From assembly GCF_034479515.1 (NCBI RefSeq), contig NZ_CP140152.1, positions 4,030,001 through 4,094,000 on the forward strand: a DNA stretch of 64,000 bases, in the 5' to 3' direction. The stretch's first letter is position 1. Each line of letters begins with the position of its first letter. The notes under the pieces are model-generated. The model had not been told where the DNA came from, did not search any database, and was given only the letters and a program-made list of their open reading frames with translations. Positions 45,707-54,818 of the stretch are shown here, piece by piece. A program made the translations under genes and the position numbers. This stretch comes from Duganella zoogloeoides (GTDB lineage: Bacteria > Pseudomonadota > Gammaproteobacteria > Burkholderiales > Burkholderiaceae_D).

Positions 45707-45725
45707 GAGAATGATAGTCATTTGC
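45707..45725. promoter_or_regulatory. Fur box before the FepA-type receptor gene
   Basis: GAGAATGATAGTCATTTGC matches 15 of 19 positions of the Fur consensus and keeps its dyad (AATGAT/GTCATT). It is 37 bases upstream of the receptor start, so iron-replete Fur should repress the receptor and esterase genes. Confidence 0.75.
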
Positions 45726-45775
45726 AAGCTGAAAAGTTTGTCAAGGTGTGTCAACAATGTGGCGCCGCATAACGC

Positions 45776-45800
45776 AAAAAGCCGGCTTGCGCCGGCTTTT
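45776..45800. terminator. Rho-independent terminator of the ilv operon
   Basis: AAAAAGCCGGC and GCCGGCTTTT pair perfectly around TTGC, and both strands end in a T run. It lies 18 bases past the ilvC stop and separates it from the receptor gene's regulatory region. Confidence 0.9.
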
Positions 45801-45817
45801 CATGAGCAGAAAAACGC

Positions 45818-46891
<1,074 letters not shown>

Positions 46892-47383
46892 TTAAACTTT
46901 GAGGATGCGTTCGCCGCGTCCGATGCCGGAACCGCCGGTACGTACCGTCTCGAGTATCGAGGCGCGGTCGATCGAATCGATGAACGCGTCGAGCTTGCTC
47001 TTGGCGCCGGTCAGTTCGATCGTGTAGGACTTTTCGGTGACGTCGATGATGCGGCCACGGAAGATATCGGCCGTGCGCTTCATTTCTTCACGTTCCTTGC
47101 CCACGGCGCGCACCTTGATGAGCATGAGCTCGCGTTCGATGTGCTGGCCTTCGGTGAGGTCCACCACCTTGACTACCTCGATCAGGCGGTTCAGGTGCTT
47201 GGTGATTTGCTCGATGATGTCGTCCGAGCCGCTGGTGACGATGGTCATCCGCGACAGGGTGGCGTCTTCGGTTGGCGCGACCGTCAGCGTTTCGATGTTG
47301 TAGCCCCGGGCCGAGAACAGGCCGACCACGCGCGACAGCGCACCGGCTTCGTTTTCCAGCAAGACAGAGATAATGTGTCGCAT
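46892..47383 (-). CDS. ilvN: Acetolactate synthase small (regulatory) subunit
   Basis: A 163-residue regulatory subunit that gives valine feedback to the large subunit. The ACT domain (about 3-75) begins RHIISVLLENEAGALSRVVG with the Gly and Asn residues of the valine site. The C-terminal domain (about 85-160) has the family's FRGRIIDVTEKSYTIELTG. It starts one base after the stop of the large-subunit gene. Confidence 0.96.
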   Translation of the reverse strand: MRHIISVLLENEAGALSRVVGLFSARGYNIETLTVAPTEDATLSRMTIVTSGSDDIIEQITKHLNRLIEVVKVVDLTEGQHIERELMLIKVRAVGKEREEMKRTADIFRGRIIDVTEKSYTIELTGAKSKLDAFIDSIDRASILETVRTGGSGIGRGERILKV

Positions 47384-47384
47384 G

Positions 47385-49130
47385 TTATAAGTCCTCCGAA
47401 CCGAGCAGCATTTCAGAGAGGCCCTTGCCTGCCTTGACCATCGGCCACACGTTTTCCGACTGGTCGGTGATGAAGTTCATGAACACCAGCTTGTCTTTCA
47501 TGCCGAACGCATCGCGCAGCGCGCCATCGACATCGCCCGGTTTTTCGATGCGCATGCCGACGTGGCCATAGGCCTCGGCCAGCTTCTCGAAATTCGGCAA
47601 CGAATCCATGTACGACTCGGAGTAGCGCGAACCGTAGTCGATCTGCTGCCACTGCCGGACCATGCCCAGGAAGCGGTTGTTGAGCATGATGATCTTCGGC
47701 GTCAGGTGGTATTGCTTGCAGGTAGCGAGCTCCTGGATGCACATCTGGATCGAGCCCTCGCCGGTGATGCAGGCAACGGTCGCGTCCGGGTTGGCCATCT
47801 GCACGCCCATGGCGTACGGCAAGCCCACACCCATGGTGCCCAGGCCGCCCGAGTTGACCCAGCGCTTGGGCTTGTCGAACGGGTAATACTGTGCGGCCCA
47901 CATCTGGTGCTGGCCGACGTCGGACGTGATGAAGGCATCGCCCTTGGTCACTTCCCACAGCTTTTGCACGACCGATTGCGGCTTGATCACGAGATCCGAA
48001 TCGGCGAATTTCAGGCAGTCCTTGCCGCGCCATTCGGCGATCTGCTTCCACCAGTCCTTGACTGCAGGAACATTCGGCTTGGCTTCGCTGGCGTCGAGCT
48101 GGGCCAGGAATTCGATCAGCACGTCCTTGACGTTGCCGACGATCGGAATATCGACCTTGACGCGCTTGGAAATCGACGATGGGTCGATATCGACGTGGAT
48201 GATCTTGCGCGGGTGCGACGCGAAGTGTTTCGGGTTGCCGATCACGCGGTCGTCGAAGCGGGCGCCGATGGCGATCAGGACGTCGCAGTGCTGCATCGCC
48301 ATGTTCGCTTCATACGTGCCGTGCATGCCGGGCATGCCGACGAAGTTCTCGCTCGAGGCGCGATAGGCGCCCAGGCCCATCAGCGTGTTGGTGACCGGGA
48401 AGCCCAGCTTGTCGACCAGCTTGTTGAGCTCGTCGGATGCGCTGGCCAGGATCACGCCGCCGCCGGTGTAGATCATCGGACGTTCGGCTTGCAGCAACAG
48501 CTGGACGGCCTTGCGGATCTGGCCCGCGTGGCCCTTGTCTACCGGTTTGTACGAACGCATCTCGACCTCTTTCGGGTACGAGAACGTCGTCTTGTGCATC
48601 GAGATATCCTTCGGAATATCGACCAGCACGGGACCGGGACGGCCGGTGCGGGCGATGAAGAAGGCTTTCTTGACGGTTTCCGCCAAATCCTTGACGTCTT
48701 TGACGAGGAAATTGTGCTTGACCACGGGACGGGTGATACCGACCGTGTCGCATTCCTGGAAGGCATCCTGGCCGATGGCGTGGCTGGGCACCTGGCCCGA
48801 GATCACGACCATGGGGATGGAATCCATGTAAGCGGTGGAAAGACCTGTGACGGCATTGGTGACACCCGGACCGGACGTGACCAGCGCGACACCAACCTTG
48901 TTCGAGCTGCGCGAATAGGCATCGGCAGCGTGAACCGCAGCCTGCTCATGGCGTACCAGAACGTGTTGGAATTTGTCTTGCTTGAAGATGGCGTCGTAGA
49001 TATACAGGACGGCACCGCCGGGATAGCCGAAGACGTGTTCAACGCCCTCTTCCGCGAGGCAGCGCACCAGTATTTCGGCGCCAGTCAGTTGACCACTAAG
49101 TTGTTGTTGCGAAGATGCTTCGGTGTTCAT
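47385..49130 (-). CDS. ilvB: Acetolactate synthase large (catalytic) subunit
   Basis: A 581-residue ThDP- and FAD-dependent enzyme that joins pyruvate with pyruvate or 2-ketobutyrate. The catalytic Glu lies in the N-terminal VFGYPGGAVLYIYDAIF region; the ThDP-binding block is ITGEGSIQMCIQELATCKQY with MLNNRFLGMVRQW. It is the first gene of the ilv operon. No leader peptide rich in Leu/Ile/Val and no T-box were seen upstream, so it is not visibly under classical attenuation. Confidence 0.96.
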   Translation of the reverse strand: MNTEASSQQQLSGQLTGAEILVRCLAEEGVEHVFGYPGGAVLYIYDAIFKQDKFQHVLVRHEQAAVHAADAYSRSSNKVGVALVTSGPGVTNAVTGLSTAYMDSIPMVVISGQVPSHAIGQDAFQECDTVGITRPVVKHNFLVKDVKDLAETVKKAFFIARTGRPGPVLVDIPKDISMHKTTFSYPKEVEMRSYKPVDKGHAGQIRKAVQLLLQAERPMIYTGGGVILASASDELNKLVDKLGFPVTNTLMGLGAYRASSENFVGMPGMHGTYEANMAMQHCDVLIAIGARFDDRVIGNPKHFASHPRKIIHVDIDPSSISKRVKVDIPIVGNVKDVLIEFLAQLDASEAKPNVPAVKDWWKQIAEWRGKDCLKFADSDLVIKPQSVVQKLWEVTKGDAFITSDVGQHQMWAAQYYPFDKPKRWVNSGGLGTMGVGLPYAMGVQMANPDATVACITGEGSIQMCIQELATCKQYHLTPKIIMLNNRFLGMVRQWQQIDYGSRYSESYMDSLPNFEKLAEAYGHVGMRIEKPGDVDGALRDAFGMKDKLVFMNFITDQSENVWPMVKAGKGLSEMLLGSEDL

Positions 49131-49593
49131 GAAACATTCCTTTCAAGGTCCATTGGAGATTGATCGGATGTTCTTCCCTCGCGAAATATGCCTACCCCTA
49201 CAGCTTGCCCAACGTCCCTTTGTCATGCGGTCACGTCCACCTCTTCCGCCAACCGTAGTGACGGGCAAAATGGCGCTAAAACGCATATAGTCGTTTCGCT
49301 GGAATTCTGTAGCGGTTGTGCTTACCTCTCGCGCTTGTGGCGCGGGTCAGAACAAACTGCCTACATATGAAAGCGCGTCATGTCGATGGCGGCGTTGTGT
49401 GCCTGCTGCGAGATGACCATACAGCTTCGGGGTGTTCAAAGCGTCCCATACGGTACACCCGATGCACCATGTTGAGCAAGAACAAAGTAGAAAAAGGCCT
49501 GTTACCGGTGCAAAAAGTGGGTGGAATGACGTAAAACCATGCAAATGCGTGGGATTTTTGCTAGGATGCGGTCAGTTTTCCACAACCTCCAGC
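49131..49593. other. 463-base divergent region between ilvB and the sigma factor gene
   Basis: It must contain the ilv promoter and the promoter of the sigma operon. I searched it for a leader peptide, hairpin-plus-T attenuator, T-box or operator and see none that I would defend. It is less GC-rich than its surroundings. Short open frames within it have no ribosome binding site. Confidence 0.4.
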
Positions 49594-50160
49594 ATGGCCA
49601 CAGACAAAGAACTCTCCGACTTCCTCGAGAACGTCGAACGGCGCGCCTTCAAGCAAGCGGTGTACGCGGTGCGCAAGGACGAATCGGCCCTGGACATCGT
49701 GCAGGACGCGATGATCAAGCTCGCCGAAAAATACGGCGACAAGCCGGCCGCCGAGCTGCCCATGCTGTTCCAGCGCATCCTGCAAACCACCATCCTCGAT
49801 TACTTCCGCCGCGAAAAAGTCCGCAATACCTGGGTCACGCTGTTTTCCGGCATGGGATCGTCCAAGGATGGCGACGAGGACTTTGATATACTCGAATCTT
49901 TCTCCGAGGAAGGTTCTGAAGCCGCGGAATCGTCCGCCGACAAGGTCGAACGCCAGCAAATGCTGGAATTGATCGATAACGAGGTTCAAAAGCTTCCGGC
50001 ACGTCAACGAGAAGCGTTCCTGATGCGTTATTGGCAGGACATGGATGTGGCTGAAACAGCCGAAGCAATGGGATGTTCCGAAGGGAGCGTGAAGACGCAT
50101 TGCTCACGCGCAACTCACGCACTGGCCGCCTCGCTCAAAGCCTTGGGAATTAAATTATGA
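49594..50160 (+). CDS. ECF-type RNA polymerase sigma factor
   Basis: A 188-residue sigma-70 family protein. Region 2 (about 10-80) includes QAVYAVRKDESALDIVQDAM and LDYFRREKVRNTW; region 4 (about 125-180) includes LPARQREAFLMRYWQDMDVAETAEAMGCSEGSVKTHCSRATHAL with the helix-turn-helix. An acidic linker (DGDEDFDILESFSEEGSEAAE) lies between. It begins a four-gene cluster with DUF3619, DUF3106 and RDD proteins and overlaps the DUF3619 gene by 4 bases. No strong ribosome binding site precedes the ATG; an upstream GTG is possible. Confidence 0.88.
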   Translation: MATDKELSDFLENVERRAFKQAVYAVRKDESALDIVQDAMIKLAEKYGDKPAAELPMLFQRILQTTILDYFRREKVRNTWVTLFSGMGSSKDGDEDFDILESFSEEGSEAAESSADKVERQQMLELIDNEVQKLPARQREAFLMRYWQDMDVAETAEAMGCSEGSVKTHCSRATHALAASLKALGIKL

Positions 50161-50573
50161 ACACCGACGATCTGAACTTCGCGTACAAGGTACGCCACGC
50201 GCTCAACGAGCGTCTCGACGACCTGCCCGCATCCACCACCGACCGGCTGGCGCAGGCGCGCAAGCTGGCCATGGCCCGCAAGAAAGCCCACGTGGCAGCG
50301 CCGCTCACCGTGCGCCAGGCCCGGTTCGCTACTGCCGGCCATGGTGATAACGGCGGCGTGCTGTCGCAGGGCTTCGGCTGGCTCGGCCGCATGGGCGTGG
50401 CGCTGCCACTGCTGCTGCTCGTTGGCGGCCTCACCGGCATCTACCACTTCGAAGAGCAGCAACGCATTGCCGACCTGGCCGAGATGGACGCCGCCGTGCT
50501 GTCCGACGAGCTGCCGCCCACGGCCTACCTCGACCACGGCTTCAACGCCTACCTGGCGCAGAGCGAGCAATAA
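50157..50573 (+). CDS. DUF3619 membrane protein, possible anti-sigma factor
   Basis: A 138-residue protein with one transmembrane helix (about 80-98, GVALPLLLLVGGLTGIYHF). The N-terminal 78 residues are cytoplasmic, helical and basic (VRHALNERLDDLPASTTDRLAQARKLAMA is split over two helices). The C-terminal 40 residues are outside. Position (4-base overlap with the sigma gene) and topology fit an anti-sigma factor, but no zinc motif of the ZAS type is present. That role is inference. Confidence 0.75.
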   Translation: MNTDDLNFAYKVRHALNERLDDLPASTTDRLAQARKLAMARKKAHVAAPLTVRQARFATAGHGDNGGVLSQGFGWLGRMGVALPLLLLVGGLTGIYHFEEQQRIADLAEMDAAVLSDELPPTAYLDHGFNAYLAQSEQ

Positions 50574-51325
50574 TGGCGGTCAGTGGTTCGGCCGGCATGG
50601 GCATCGCCGCACTGGCGGTGTTAGCGGTAGCAGCAGGTGGTGCGGCATGGGTCGGTCCGAGCGCCAATGCGCCCTCGGCGCTCGCGGCGGTTGTGCCCGG
50701 CGCACCAGGTGCCCCTGAAAAAACCCTGTGGAAAGACCTGACGCCGGCACAAAAAATCGCGCTCGAGCCGCTGGCCGCCGAGTGGGACAAGGTCGAACCG
50801 ATCCGCAAGCAGAAGTGGCTGGCGATCGCCAGGCGCTACACCGCCATGAAACCCGACGAGCAGTTGCGGGTGCAGGAACGCATGCGCGAGTGGGTGCGCA
50901 TGACGCCCGAGGAGCGGCGCCAGGTGCGCGAAAACTTCGCACGCGCGCAAAAGGTCGATCCGTCGAAAAAATCCACGCAGTGGGAAAACTACCAGCAATT
51001 GTCCGACGTGCAGAAGCAGCAGCTGGCGGCCAAGGCAGCCAACTCTGCCAGCAAGAAGCAGCTGGCCAACCTGCCCACGCCGTCGCAAAGCAAGCAGCAG
51101 TTGCCGACGCCGATCAAGCCGCACGTTGCGCCACCAGCCACACCATTGCCAGCGCCCGCGCCATGGCTCGATCCGGCCACCGGCCAGCCCTGGCCCGATG
51201 CATCCAATATCGCGCCGGTCATTACGCCACCGGCGCCGGCCCCAGCTGCTGCGCCAGCGACGGTTCCCCAGCCTCCCGCCCCACCGGCGTCCGTCGCGCC
51301 GGCCATCCCCGATGCCACCAAATAA
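50573..51325 (+). CDS. DUF3106 exported protein
   Basis: A 250-residue protein with an N-terminal hydrophobic signal or anchor (about 5-30). Then comes a DUF3106 domain (about 45-115) rich in W, R and E: LWKDLTPAQKIALEPLAAEW and RVQERMREWVRMTPEERRQV. The C-terminal half is Pro/Ala/Gln-rich and probably disordered (about 150-250), longer than in many homologues. Its start overlaps the DUF3619 stop by one base. It may act as the periplasmic sensor or partner of the sigma/anti-sigma pair, which is not proven. Confidence 0.78.
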   Translation: MAVSGSAGMGIAALAVLAVAAGGAAWVGPSANAPSALAAVVPGAPGAPEKTLWKDLTPAQKIALEPLAAEWDKVEPIRKQKWLAIARRYTAMKPDEQLRVQERMREWVRMTPEERRQVRENFARAQKVDPSKKSTQWENYQQLSDVQKQQLAAKAANSASKKQLANLPTPSQSKQQLPTPIKPHVAPPATPLPAPAPWLDPATGQPWPDASNIAPVITPPAPAPAAAPATVPQPPAPPASVAPAIPDATK

Positions 51326-51836
51326 CGTCACGACCTTCCCTACCGTCAAACGCCGCCTGGTATCGATGGTGTACGAATTCCTGCTGGCGTTTGCGGTATT
51401 GTTCCTGCCGTTCCTGATTTTCGAAATGATCACCGGCGCCAGCCATGCGCCGCTGATCGAACACCTGCGCCAGGTGTTGTGCTTCGTGGTGCTCGGAGTC
51501 TATTTCGTCCACCAGTGGACGCGCGAAGGCCAGACCCTGGCCATGCGCACCTGGCGCCTCAAGCTGGTCCACCCGGGCCACGACCGCGTGGCGCCGCGCG
51601 TGGCGATGCTGCGTTATTTGCTGTGCTGGTTGTGGGTATTGCCGGCAGTGATAGTCTGCGGCGTGTTCGGCTTGCAGCACTGGCAGGCGCTGGGCGCGGT
51701 GCTGGCAGGTGTGTTGCTGTGGTCGTTGACGGCACTGTTCGACAAAGAGCGCCAGTTCCTGCATGACCGCCTGACGGGCACGCGGCTGGTGCAACTGCCG
51801 GCGCCGCCCAAGAAGCACAAACCGGTCGCACCGTAG
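51312..51836 (+). CDS. RDD-family membrane protein
   Basis: A 174-residue membrane protein with the RDD signature (PTVKRRLVSMVYEFLLAFAV, with the Arg and the Asp-equivalent position, and EGQTLAMRTWRLKLV). Three to four transmembrane helices lie at about 14-38, 55-75, 100-122 and 125-145, followed by FDKERQFLHDRLTGTRLV. RDD proteins are often small transporters or membrane partners of unknown cargo. It is the last gene of the sigma cluster, with its start inside the end of the DUF3106 gene. Confidence 0.8.
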   Translation: MPPNNVTTFPTVKRRLVSMVYEFLLAFAVLFLPFLIFEMITGASHAPLIEHLRQVLCFVVLGVYFVHQWTREGQTLAMRTWRLKLVHPGHDRVAPRVAMLRYLLCWLWVLPAVIVCGVFGLQHWQALGAVLAGVLLWSLTALFDKERQFLHDRLTGTRLVQLPAPPKKHKPVAP

Positions 51837-51950
51837 CAGTATTGTCATAAATGCTTGCATTTTTTGAATTACAATAAAGGCAAGCCTTGCGGTTTCTGCT
51901 GCAAGGCGCCGCACCCGCCGGGTGCGTCCCTAAACCTGCCTGGAAACCAC

Positions 51951-53015
51951 ATGCAATTTATGAAAATGAAGCTTCTTGCTGCGCTAGCCGTTGGCGCCGC
52001 TGCCATGCCTGCAATGGCCGCTCCCCTGTTCGGCGTGACCTACGCCGGTGACTTTTCCCCCACCGCCATCAACAACGCCGGCCAGGTCGTCGGTCGCATC
52101 GCCGGCCAAACCGTGCTATACAGCGGCAGCGGTCTGTCGGTGCTCGGCGGCAGCAACATGGTGGTGACCGGCATCAATGATGCCGCCACTGTCGTCGGCT
52201 ATCAAACCTCGCCTACCGGCGTACGTCAGGCTTTCATCCAGTCCGATGGCACGCTCACCAATATCGGCGGCGCGAGTGTGGAAGTAGGCGATCTGTCGAT
52301 CAACAATGCTGGCCAGGTAGCCGGCAGCTTCGGGGTGGGCGGCGACCAGCGCCACGGCTTCGTGTACCAGAATGGCACACTGACCGACCTCAATCCTGGA
52401 CAACCTGCGCCATTCGAGGGTTCGGCCACCGCCATCAACAACCAGGGACAGATCGTCGGCACCGCCGGCGAGTATTCCTGGACGGCCACCCCAGTAATTT
52501 ATGCCAATGGCACCACCACGCCGCTGGCCAATAGCCACCCGGACGGCTACCAGATGTACGCCAACGGCATCAGCGACAACGGCGACATCCTGCTGCAGGG
52601 CCGCTACGGCCCGAGCATGGTAACGGAAAGTTTTGTATATTCGAATGGCGTGCTGACCAACATCGGCGCCTTTAGCGGCATCGACATCAACAAGTCCTCG
52701 CTGGTGGTCGGTACCGACTACCTCGGCGGCGGTACCGCGCAACTGTGGGACAACGGCACGCTGTACAACCTCAACAGCTTGATCGACCCGGCCTCGGGAT
52801 GGTACCTGCAGTCTGCTGTCGGCATCAATGACAGCAACCAGATTGCCGCCTTTGGATGCCGTACCACCGGCGCCCTGGAATGCGGCACGCTGATCCTGTC
52901 GGCGCAAGGAGTGTCCGCAGTACCGGAGCCGACCACCTACGCCATGATGCTGGGCGGCCTGGGCATGCTCGGTTTCATGGCGCGCCGCCGCCGCGCGGCC
53001 AGGCCGGCCGCATGA
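51951..53015 (+). CDS. PEP-CTERM-sorted exported protein with HAF repeats
   Basis: A 354-residue surface protein. A signal peptide (to AMAAP, about 23) is followed by repeats of the HAF type (INNAGQVVGR, GINDAATVVGYQ, SINNAGQVAGSF, AINNQGQIVGTA, GISDNGDILLQ) that form a beta-propeller-like array. The C-terminus has VPEP, a hydrophobic helix and a basic tail (YAMMLGGLGMLGFMARRRRA), the sorting signal cut by exosortase. The start at 51951 precedes the signal peptide closely; 51960 is an alternative. It is probably attached to exopolysaccharide. A short GC-rich hairpin (51911-51925) lies in its leader. Confidence 0.85.
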   Translation: MQFMKMKLLAALAVGAAAMPAMAAPLFGVTYAGDFSPTAINNAGQVVGRIAGQTVLYSGSGLSVLGGSNMVVTGINDAATVVGYQTSPTGVRQAFIQSDGTLTNIGGASVEVGDLSINNAGQVAGSFGVGGDQRHGFVYQNGTLTDLNPGQPAPFEGSATAINNQGQIVGTAGEYSWTATPVIYANGTTTPLANSHPDGYQMYANGISDNGDILLQGRYGPSMVTESFVYSNGVLTNIGAFSGIDINKSSLVVGTDYLGGGTAQLWDNGTLYNLNSLIDPASGWYLQSAVGINDSNQIAAFGCRTTGALECGTLILSAQGVSAVPEPTTYAMMLGGLGMLGFMARRRRAARPAA

Positions 53016-53020
53016 GGTAA

Positions 53021-53770
53021 TCAGAAGCGCTCGTGGTCCTGCAAGTAGCGCCACTCGCCTGCCGGCAAGCTGGCCATGGCGATGCGGCCGACGCGGATGC
53101 GCTTCATCGATACCACCTCGAGGCCCACCATCTTGCACATGTGCTCGATCTGGCCGGGCTTCGGTCCCTTGACCGCAAAGCGCAGGCGATTCTCGTTCTG
53201 CCAGCTGACCTTGATCGGCGCCAGCGGCTTGCCGTTGAACGGCAGGCCGTGATTCAATAAAGCCAGGCCGTTATCTTTGATTTGGCCACCCACTTCCACG
53301 ATGATTTCCTCTTCGATCTTGCTCGAATCATCGACCAGCTTGCGCGTGACGCGGAAGTCCTGGGTGAAGATCAGCAAGCCGCTGGCTTTGGTTTCCAGCG
53401 GCGTGGTCAGGGTCAGGTTGGTGAAGTGGCGCTTTAACACGCGCTGGGCTGGCGCCGTGCGCGTGAGCGTTGCCGGCTGCAGCAGGTGCAGCGCCTGCTG
53501 GCCATCCTTGCCGATGCCGCCGTTCACACCGGCCGGTTTATGCAGCAGCAGCGTGACCGGTACGATTTCCAGCAAGGTGGCGTCGTCGGCCACCGTGATC
53601 TGCTGCTCCGCCGTCACGCGTGCGCCGGCGTCTTCCACCACCGCGCCATCGACGCTGACGTAACCGCCCTCGATATAGACCTCGGCCTCGCGGCGCGAAC
53701 AGGGGCGTTCCTCGGCCAGGCGCTTGGCCAGGCGGACGGTGTTGTCGTTGTCCTTGTCAGGGGTGTTCAT
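53021..53770 (-). CDS. RluB/E/F-family pseudouridine synthase-like protein with Asp-to-Glu change
   Basis: A 249-residue protein with an S4 RNA-binding domain (about 12-60, RLAKRLAEERPCSRREAEVY) and a catalytic domain of the RluB/E/F class. The block that normally reads G-R-L-D-x-x-T/S-x-G-L reads TPLETKASGLLIFTQD, so the catalytic Asp is Glu126 and the GR pair is missing. The later blocks EIIVEVGGQI and LRFAVKGPKPGQIEHMCKMVG are kept. It may be inactive or act differently. It overlaps the threonine aldolase stop by 4 bases (ATGA). Confidence 0.82.
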   Translation of the reverse strand: MNTPDKDNDNTVRLAKRLAEERPCSRREAEVYIEGGYVSVDGAVVEDAGARVTAEQQITVADDATLLEIVPVTLLLHKPAGVNGGIGKDGQQALHLLQPATLTRTAPAQRVLKRHFTNLTLTTPLETKASGLLIFTQDFRVTRKLVDDSSKIEEEIIVEVGGQIKDNGLALLNHGLPFNGKPLAPIKVSWQNENRLRFAVKGPKPGQIEHMCKMVGLEVVSMKRIRVGRIAMASLPAGEWRYLQDHERF

Positions 53771-54789
53771 CCGAAAAAATCTCCAAATACGGTAATTGCG
53801 CGATCGATATCGTCGCGCGTGGCATCCATGTGCGTGACGATGCGCAGCCGGGGCGCCATCGACACGCGGATGCGAGTCAGTTGCAGCACGTCGTTCAACC
53901 CCTGGCATACGAACGAGGGAATGTCGACGTAAAAAATATTCGTTTGCGGCGTGCTGACCTTGATCTTCTTCATCTTGGCCAGCTCGCCCGCGAAGTACGC
54001 AGCATTGGCGTGGTCGTCGGCCAGGCGGCCGATATTGTGCTCGAGCGCATACAGGCCACCGGCAGCGATCATGCCGGCCTGGCGCATGCCGCCACCGAGC
54101 ATCTTGCGCCAGCGCTTCGCTTCCTTGATTAACGGTCGGGTGCCGCACAGGATCGAACCCACCGGCGCACCCAGGCCTTTCGACAGGCAGATCGACGCGC
54201 TGTCGAAACCGGCCAGCGCCTCGCGCGGACTCACGCCCAATTTCACAGCGGCGTTGCACAGGCGCGCGCCGTCGAGGTGCGTGGCCAGGCCCTTGTCATG
54301 CGCCAGCGTGGTCGCCTGGCGCGTATAGTCGAGGCTGAGCACGCGGCCGCCGATGGTGTTTTCCAGCGCCAGCAGGCGCGTGCGCGCAAAATGAAAATCG
54401 TCGGGCTTGATGTAGGCGGCGATGTCGTCCAGCGCAATGCCGCCATCGGGCTGATTGATGATCGGCTGCGGCTGGATGCTGCCCAATACGGCCGCGCCAC
54501 CGCCTTCGTACTTGTAGGTGTGCGCTTCCTGGCCGACCAGGTATTCGTCGCCGCGTCCGCAGTGGACCAGCAGCGCCAGCAGGTTGCTCTGCGTGCCCGA
54601 TGGCGCGAACAGTGCATCCTCGTAGCCGAACAGGTCGGCCGCATATTCCTGCAGGCGGTTGACGGTGGGGTCGTCGCCATAGACGTCGTCGCCGACGTCC
54701 GCTGCGTTCATGGCGGCGCGCATGGCCGCGCTGGGGCGGGTGACGGTGTCGCTGCGCAGGTCCAGCCACTTTTCATTATGCTCAGCCAT
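53767..54789 (-). CDS. ltaE: Low-specificity L-threonine aldolase
   Basis: A 340-residue PLP enzyme that splits threonine and allo-threonine into glycine and acetaldehyde. The family start DLRSDTVTRPSAAMRAAM, the PLP Lys in CLSKGLGAPVGSILCG and THLDGARLCNAAVKLG are all present. It lies 29 bases downstream of the methyltransferase and overlaps the pseudouridine-synthase-like gene by 4 bases. Confidence 0.93.
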   Translation of the reverse strand: MAEHNEKWLDLRSDTVTRPSAAMRAAMNAADVGDDVYGDDPTVNRLQEYAADLFGYEDALFAPSGTQSNLLALLVHCGRGDEYLVGQEAHTYKYEGGGAAVLGSIQPQPIINQPDGGIALDDIAAYIKPDDFHFARTRLLALENTIGGRVLSLDYTRQATTLAHDKGLATHLDGARLCNAAVKLGVSPREALAGFDSASICLSKGLGAPVGSILCGTRPLIKEAKRWRKMLGGGMRQAGMIAAGGLYALEHNIGRLADDHANAAYFAGELAKMKKIKVSTPQTNIFYVDIPSFVCQGLNDVLQLTRIRVSMAPRLRIVTHMDATRDDIDRAITVFGDFFG

Positions 54790-54818
54790 CGTGCCCTGCC
54801 CCTTTATAAATTATTAGG

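Noticed and set aside
49131..49593. Possible ilv leader peptide or T-box
   Set aside because: No short frame rich in Leu, Ile or Val and no T-box core or attenuator hairpin with a T run was found.
51880..51900. Sigma-54-like GGCA...TTGC before the PEP-CTERM gene
   Set aside because: The distance between the GG and GC elements is two bases too short for a -24/-12 promoter.
53771..54259. N-terminal extension of the pseudouridine-synthase-like protein
   Set aside because: The upstream in-frame stretch lies inside the threonine aldolase gene in another frame. The ATG at 53770 with an ATGA overlap begins the S4 domain at the usual distance.
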